Assembly: GCF_008704655.1 (NCBI RefSeq)
Contig: NZ_CP023688.1
Span: forward strand, 5,315,001-5,379,000
Direction of reading: 5' to 3'
Length of the DNA stretch: 64,000 nucleotides
Source: Streptomyces rimosus
Lineage (GTDB): Bacteria; Actinomycetota; Actinomycetes; Streptomycetales; Streptomycetaceae
Numbering within the stretch: the first letter of the stretch is position 1; every line of letters begins with the position of its first letter. Both the position numbers and the translations under genes were made by a program. The notes beneath the pieces are model-generated. The model had not been told where the DNA came from. It searched no databases and saw nothing but the letters and a program-made list of their open reading frames with translations. Positions 60,419-64,000 of the stretch are shown in pieces.

Positions 60419-60754
60419 GGGAACTACTCCTCGTCGTGGCGGTTTCCGGCCGCCCTGGGTCTGCTGGGTTCGTCGTGCGTGGATCTGCTGCTGCGTCGTG
60501 CTGCGTCGTGCCTGCGTCGTGCTGGCGGAGATCAATCTACGAGGCGTGTTTCACGGCGATCCGTAGGTTGTGTAACAGCCTGGACCCGCTCTGCGGGCAG
60601 TGATGTCACGGGCATGGGCGTGACCGGCCGTCCTCGCGCCCCCACTATGGGTAACTTTGTCTCGTTACGTGCAAATGTGTCCGTGCCGAGGAAGCGTGTC
60701 CGTACCGGGGAACACCCGTGCGAGATCCCGTAACGGGAAAGGTGGTGGTGGGCC
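60419..60754. other. Divergent intergenic region with CTGCGTCGTG repeats
   Basis: 336 bases between two divergent genes. Three copies of CTGCGTCGTG (about 60488-60520) lie on the left. Further right GTAAC-N8-GTTAC (60651-60668) is an inverted repeat that could be a regulator site or part of an extracytoplasmic-function promoter. No gene is evident. Confidence 0.4.
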
Positions 60755-61408
60755 GTGCGGCGCCGGATGCTCTCGGTGGTGGTGCCGCTCGTGGCGCCGC
60801 TGCCGCTCGCCCTGACGGCGGGCTGCGCGAACTTCACGGGCCTGCACGACGACGGCCGCGCGCGGAACGTGAAGGCGCCGCACGCCCTGTGGGCGGACCG
60901 GTCACCCTCGCCGCGCGTCCGGGAGGCGGACCCCGGCGACCAGCGCGCCGTGCCGGGCGTCGCCCGGGTCCCCTCCGGCGACATGAAGGACACCGACCCG
61001 GCGGCGGTCGTTCGCGCGGACCACGTGGCCGACGGGGGACGGCCGCCCGCCGCGAACGCCGTACGCAGCCCGGCCTACCACGATCTCACCGACGACGGGC
61101 GGCCCGACCTGATCAGCGCCGTCGACCTGGACGGGCGCACCAGCGAACTGCGCGTCTACAGCGTCCGGAACGCGGTGGTGACCCGCGTCCTCGCCCTGCG
61201 CGCCGTGCTCGCGGGCGTCGAACTGGCCGCCGGGCACCTCTCCGTACGCGAGCCCACCAAGGACCCGCGCTACGTCAGTGTCACCGACTACGTCTGGGAC
61301 GGCAGCCGGATGGGCCTGTGGGACCTCACCCTGGACGACTACCGGACCCCGCAGAACCCTTCGCCGACCTCCAGCACACCCCCGCCCTCCCCCGGAGACC
61401 GGCTGTGA
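60755..61408 (+). CDS. Lipoprotein coupled to a histidine kinase
   Basis: 217 residues from GTG 60755. Signal with MRRRM head and lipobox LTAGC (acylated Cys about 24). The mature domain has an AYHDLTDDGRPDLISAVDLDGRTSELRVYSV segment, similar to an FG-GAP/EF-hand type calcium loop (D-x-D-x-R-x-D-x-I). The C-terminus is Pro/Ser-rich. The stop overlaps the histidine kinase start (GTGA). A lipoprotein encoded beside a kinase recalls CseA/CseC of the sigE operon, where the lipoprotein damps kinase signalling; by analogy it may monitor the envelope. That role is inferred. Confidence 0.82.
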   Translation: MRRRMLSVVVPLVAPLPLALTAGCANFTGLHDDGRARNVKAPHALWADRSPSPRVREADPGDQRAVPGVARVPSGDMKDTDPAAVVRADHVADGGRPPAANAVRSPAYHDLTDDGRPDLISAVDLDGRTSELRVYSVRNAVVTRVLALRAVLAGVELAAGHLSVREPTKDPRYVSVTDYVWDGSRMGLWDLTLDDYRTPQNPSPTSSTPPPSPGDRL

Positions 61409-62778
61409 CCCGCCCGGCCCTCTCCCTCCGCTGGAAGATCGCGCTGACCGTCACGGCGGTGTGCTGCGCCGTGGCCGCCGTCCTGGGCGTGCTCGTCCAC
61501 AACGCCGTCGCCCGCCAGACCGTCGGCCAGGTGCACAAGGAGACGCTGGCCGACCTCGACGAGGCGCTGGAGCTGTACGAGTACGGCACGTCCCGCGAGG
61601 GGCTGAACTCCGTGCTCGACCCCGCCGAACTGCCGCCGGAGCTCCGCACGTCGGTGCACCACGACCGGCGCGGCAGCATGGTCGGCACGTATCAGGGGAA
61701 GCGCGTCATGTGGGCGGCGGCGCCGGCCGGCGGCCAGGTCATGGCGGTCTGGTCCCCGTACGAGAACACCCGCCGCTCCCTGGAGAACCTGGATACGGCG
61801 ATCTTCGGCTCGGCCGTACTCGCCGCCACCGCCGTCGCCCTCGCCGGGCTGTTCCTCGCCCACCGCATCAGCCGGCGGCTGGGCACCACGGCCGCCGTCG
61901 CCCGCCGTATCACGGCCGGGGACCTGGACGCGCGGGTCGGCGACGAGGACCGGGGGCGGCGCCGGCCCGCGCCGCAGGACGAGGTGGCGGCGGTGGCCGC
62001 GGCGCTGGACTCGGTGGCCGGTTCGCTCCAGGGCCGCCTCCAGGCCGAGCAGCGCTTCACCGCCGATGTCGCCCACGAACTGCGCACCCCGCTGACCGGC
62101 ATCCTCGCCTCGGCCGAGCTGCTGCCCGAGGGCCGCCCCAAGGAGATGATCAACGACCGGCTGCGGGCGCTGCGCCGGCTCACCGAGGACCTGCTGGAGA
62201 TCTCCCGGATCGACTCCGGCGCCGAACGCGCCGAGCCGGCCTCGTACGAGCTGGGCGCGCTGGTCCGCAGTTCGGTGCGGGGCATGGGGCTCGACACCCA
62301 GGTACGGGTCGTGCGCGAAGCGGTCGTACGGACGGACCGCCGTCGGCTGGACCGCATCCTGTGCAACCTCGTCCTCAACGCGCACCGGCACGGGGAGCCG
62401 CCGGTGGTGGTGACGGTGGACGTACCGGGCGGGGCGTCTGCCGCGGCGGCCGAGGGCGAGAGGGCCGGGCACGAGGCGGCGTACGGTGACGGGCCCGCCG
62501 CGGTCCCCGTCGTGGAAGTACGCGACCACGGCCCCGGCTTCCCGGACGCGCTGCTGCACCGCGGCCCGCAGCGCTTCCGCACCGACGCGCCCGGCCGCGG
62601 CAAGGGCCACGGCCTCGGCCTGACCATCGCGGTCGGGCAAGCGGCCGTCCTGGGCATCGAACTGAGCTTCACCAACGCGCCGGACGGCGGCGCGCGGGCC
62701 GTGCTCCGCCTTACGCCGCCGCCGGAAGAGCCGCCCGCCGCGTCGCCTACTCGGCCGCCGGCCGACCCACCCGGATAG
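61405..62778 (+). CDS. Sensor histidine kinase (HAMP, HisKA, HATPase)
   Basis: 457 residues. Two membrane helices (about 10-32 and 130-152) enclose a roughly 100-residue external sensor. HAMP (RISRRLGTTAAVARRITAGDL), dimerisation box with phospho-accepting H224 in VAHELRTPLTG, and N-box LCNLVLNAHRHGEPP and G-box DHGPGFP / GKGHGLGLTIAVGQ follow. GTG 61405 overlaps the lipoprotein stop. No response-regulator gene is adjacent on either side, which is unusual. The partner could lie elsewhere or beyond the window. The C-terminus runs 32 bases into the convergent gene. Confidence 0.92.
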   Translation: MTRPALSLRWKIALTVTAVCCAVAAVLGVLVHNAVARQTVGQVHKETLADLDEALELYEYGTSREGLNSVLDPAELPPELRTSVHHDRRGSMVGTYQGKRVMWAAAPAGGQVMAVWSPYENTRRSLENLDTAIFGSAVLAATAVALAGLFLAHRISRRLGTTAAVARRITAGDLDARVGDEDRGRRRPAPQDEVAAVAAALDSVAGSLQGRLQAEQRFTADVAHELRTPLTGILASAELLPEGRPKEMINDRLRALRRLTEDLLEISRIDSGAERAEPASYELGALVRSSVRGMGLDTQVRVVREAVVRTDRRRLDRILCNLVLNAHRHGEPPVVVTVDVPGGASAAAAEGERAGHEAAYGDGPAAVPVVEVRDHGPGFPDALLHRGPQRFRTDAPGRGKGHGLGLTIAVGQAAVLGIELSFTNAPDGGARAVLRLTPPPEEPPAASPTRPPADPPG

Positions 62779-63970
62779 CGAGGGCGTACACCCGGGTGAT
62801 CTGGTGCGGGCTGTTGTTGTTGTCCGAGACGAGGAACAGCGGCAGCCGCCCCTTGTACGGGCCCGAGGCCAGCGGCGCGGTGCCGAGCGCCATTCCTTCC
62901 GCGTTCTCCAGCAGCGGGTTCAGCTGCGGCTGCGCGGCGGCCGAACCACCCCTCGGGCACGTCACGAGATCGACGGGCTCCCACTTCTTCGCGAACGCGT
63001 CGACCGGCTCGGACTGCAGCGACTCGACCTTGGACACGTCCTTCGCACGGCTCAGATCGGCGCCGAAGATCCGTACCGCGTTCCCCTGGCCCTCGGCGTG
63101 GTTGGTCTCCAGGACCAGCAGCCGGTCGCCGCCCAGCGCCACCAGCTCCGACATGCGCAGCCCGGCCGCCGACTGGTAGGCGTACTGCTTGTCCGCTACG
63201 TACGTGCCGCCGGGCGTTCCCTTGAAGCGCTGGATGCGCAGCAGGCTGCGGCCGCGCGCCTTGCCGTCGCGGAAGAGCGGTGCCTCCAGGCCCGCGTACA
63301 GATACCGCCCGTCCGGGGACGCGCCCAGCGCTTCCAGGTTCTCCGGCCCCGCCCACCTGACGAGGTTGTGCGGCAGCTCGATACGGCCCAGCTCCGCGCC
63401 GTCCGACACCCGGAACCTGCGGATGGACGGACCCGCCTCCGAGGCGACCAGTACGGTGCGCCCGCCCTGCTCCAGGACCAGGCCCTCGCCGTCGAAACGG
63501 CCGCCGCCGGTGGGGTGGAGGGTGCGCATGTCGATGGCGCGGGCGGCGGGCGGGGAGGCGCCGGTGGTGCCGAGGTCCAGTTCGAAGATCCGGCCGGGCG
63601 AGTTGTCGGCCAGCGCCCAGGCGCGGGACGGGCCGGCCATCGCCAGGGCGGACAGCCCGTCGACCGGTACGGCGGCCTCGTACTCGACACCGTCGAGGGC
63701 GTCGCTGTGGCCGATCAGCGCCACATCGTCGGAACAGTCGCCGGAGGACGGCACCTCGTCCCGGGACTGCCACCACACGAAGGACGGTACGGCGACGGCC
63801 GCCACACACAGGGAGGCGATCAGGCCCCGGCGGCGGGTCCTGCGCTTCCTCGCCTCCTGCTCTTCCTCCTCCCGCTGCCGCTCGCGCTGCCGCTCCAGTT
63901 CCCGGTCCGTCGCGCCGTCCCCCGGGCCGCCCGCCCCTGCGGCCTGACCGCCCTGCGGTACCTGGGGCAC
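62747..63970 (-). CDS. Membrane-anchored phytase-like (esterase-like) beta-propeller protein
   Basis: 407 residues from GTG 63970. A charged N-terminal cytoplasmic segment rich in Arg/Glu (ERQRERQREEEEQEARKRR), a single membrane span (GLIASLCVAAVAVPSFVWW), then an external domain of the phytase-like/SdiA-related PF13449 type: FDGEGLVL, ENLEALGASPDGRYLYAG, ENAEGMALG. Such domains fold as a propeller and are thought to bind phosphate esters or calcium. The frame stays open to the window edge, with no stop in the first ten codons before GTG 63970. The start may therefore be further upstream, outside the window. It converges with the histidine kinase, overlapping it by 32 bases. Confidence 0.82.
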   Translation of the reverse strand: MPQVPQGGQAAGAGGPGDGATDRELERQRERQREEEEQEARKRRTRRRGLIASLCVAAVAVPSFVWWQSRDEVPSSGDCSDDVALIGHSDALDGVEYEAAVPVDGLSALAMAGPSRAWALADNSPGRIFELDLGTTGASPPAARAIDMRTLHPTGGGRFDGEGLVLEQGGRTVLVASEAGPSIRRFRVSDGAELGRIELPHNLVRWAGPENLEALGASPDGRYLYAGLEAPLFRDGKARGRSLLRIQRFKGTPGGTYVADKQYAYQSAAGLRMSELVALGGDRLLVLETNHAEGQGNAVRIFGADLSRAKDVSKVESLQSEPVDAFAKKWEPVDLVTCPRGGSAAAQPQLNPLLENAEGMALGTAPLASGPYKGRLPLFLVSDNNNSPHQITRVYALAIRVGRPAAE

Positions 63971-64000
63971 GGGCCGCGCCGCCCGGTTCCGTACGAACGG

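Noticed and set aside
1..64000. Mobile elements, prophage, tRNA or integration sites
   Set aside because: I looked for transposase or integrase motifs, tRNA-like cloverleafs and flanking repeats and saw none; the dispersed repeat at 38.4/41.9 kb has no enzyme.

Overview
The window is chromosomal DNA of a Streptomyces or very close relative. The evidence is uniformly very high GC with GC-rich third codon positions, GTG and overlapping GTGA/ATGA start-stop junctions, a fused CofG-CofH FO synthase, an AfsR-type SARP regulator, two WhiJ-like XRE(DUF5753)/DUF397 modules, a GPP34 protein and several F420/LLM enzymes. I see no rRNA, tRNA, CRISPR array, transposase, integrase or phage gene.

Region 1 (1-7.8 kb) holds acyl-CoA chemistry: a three-gene leftward operon (Ltp2-like thiolase, DUF35 partner, crotonase), a divergent FadD3-like ligase, a second acyl-CoA ligase and a PPOX-fold oxidoreductase. 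Region 2 (7.8-11.9 kb) is an AfsR/AfsS-like regulatory module with two small proteins built on a repeated D-x-N-R-P motif. Region 3 (12.2-20.4 kb) is a rightward catabolic run: amidohydrolase, alpha/beta hydrolase with a Cys nucleophile, DCC protein, two LLM oxidoreductases, a D-aminoacylase-type amidohydrolase and an aldehyde dehydrogenase. Region 4 (20.6-26.8 kb) has an APC permease, a beta-lactamase-fold esterase, a CPYC flavoprotein, a UTRA-only protein and an anti-sigma-type ATPase. Region 5 (27-33.7 kb) has a WhiJ-like pair, a Tat-exported PHP hydrolase, an LLM oxidoreductase and fbiC. Region 6 (33.8-46.3 kb) has a STAND-TPR protein, an ADP-ribosylglycohydrolase, a dipeptide ABC operon with fused ATPases, and a sodium:solute symporter. 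Region 7 (46.7-52.7 kb) has an SDR, an aminotransferase, an EthD-like protein, a second XRE/DUF397 pair and GPP34. Region 8 (52.9-64 kb) has a PBP5-type carboxypeptidase with a huge disordered tail, a GT-C glycosyltransferase, an ArsR/P450-like/PEP-mutase locus, and a lipoprotein-histidine kinase pair.

The strongest non-gene signal is a shared palindrome, TGACG-N3-CGTCA. It occurs seven times at six intergenic locations (2690, 7231, 12204, 15885, 15942, 47535, 49003), each upstream of acyl-CoA, LLM, amidohydrolase, SDR or EthD-like genes. In four places its TGAC half-site is also the -35 element of a plausible promoter. This ties scattered genes into one predicted repressor regulon whose regulator, probably TetR-type, is not in the window. 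The gene content suggests degradation of a hydrophobic, possibly steroid- or terpenoid-like acid: CoA activation, hydration, retro-aldol cleavage, flavin/F420 oxidation, hydrolysis and aldehyde oxidation.

A second notable signal is 16-bp tandem repeats beginning exactly at the stop codon of two unrelated genes, which put TGA in all three frames. A 24-bp version follows fbiC.
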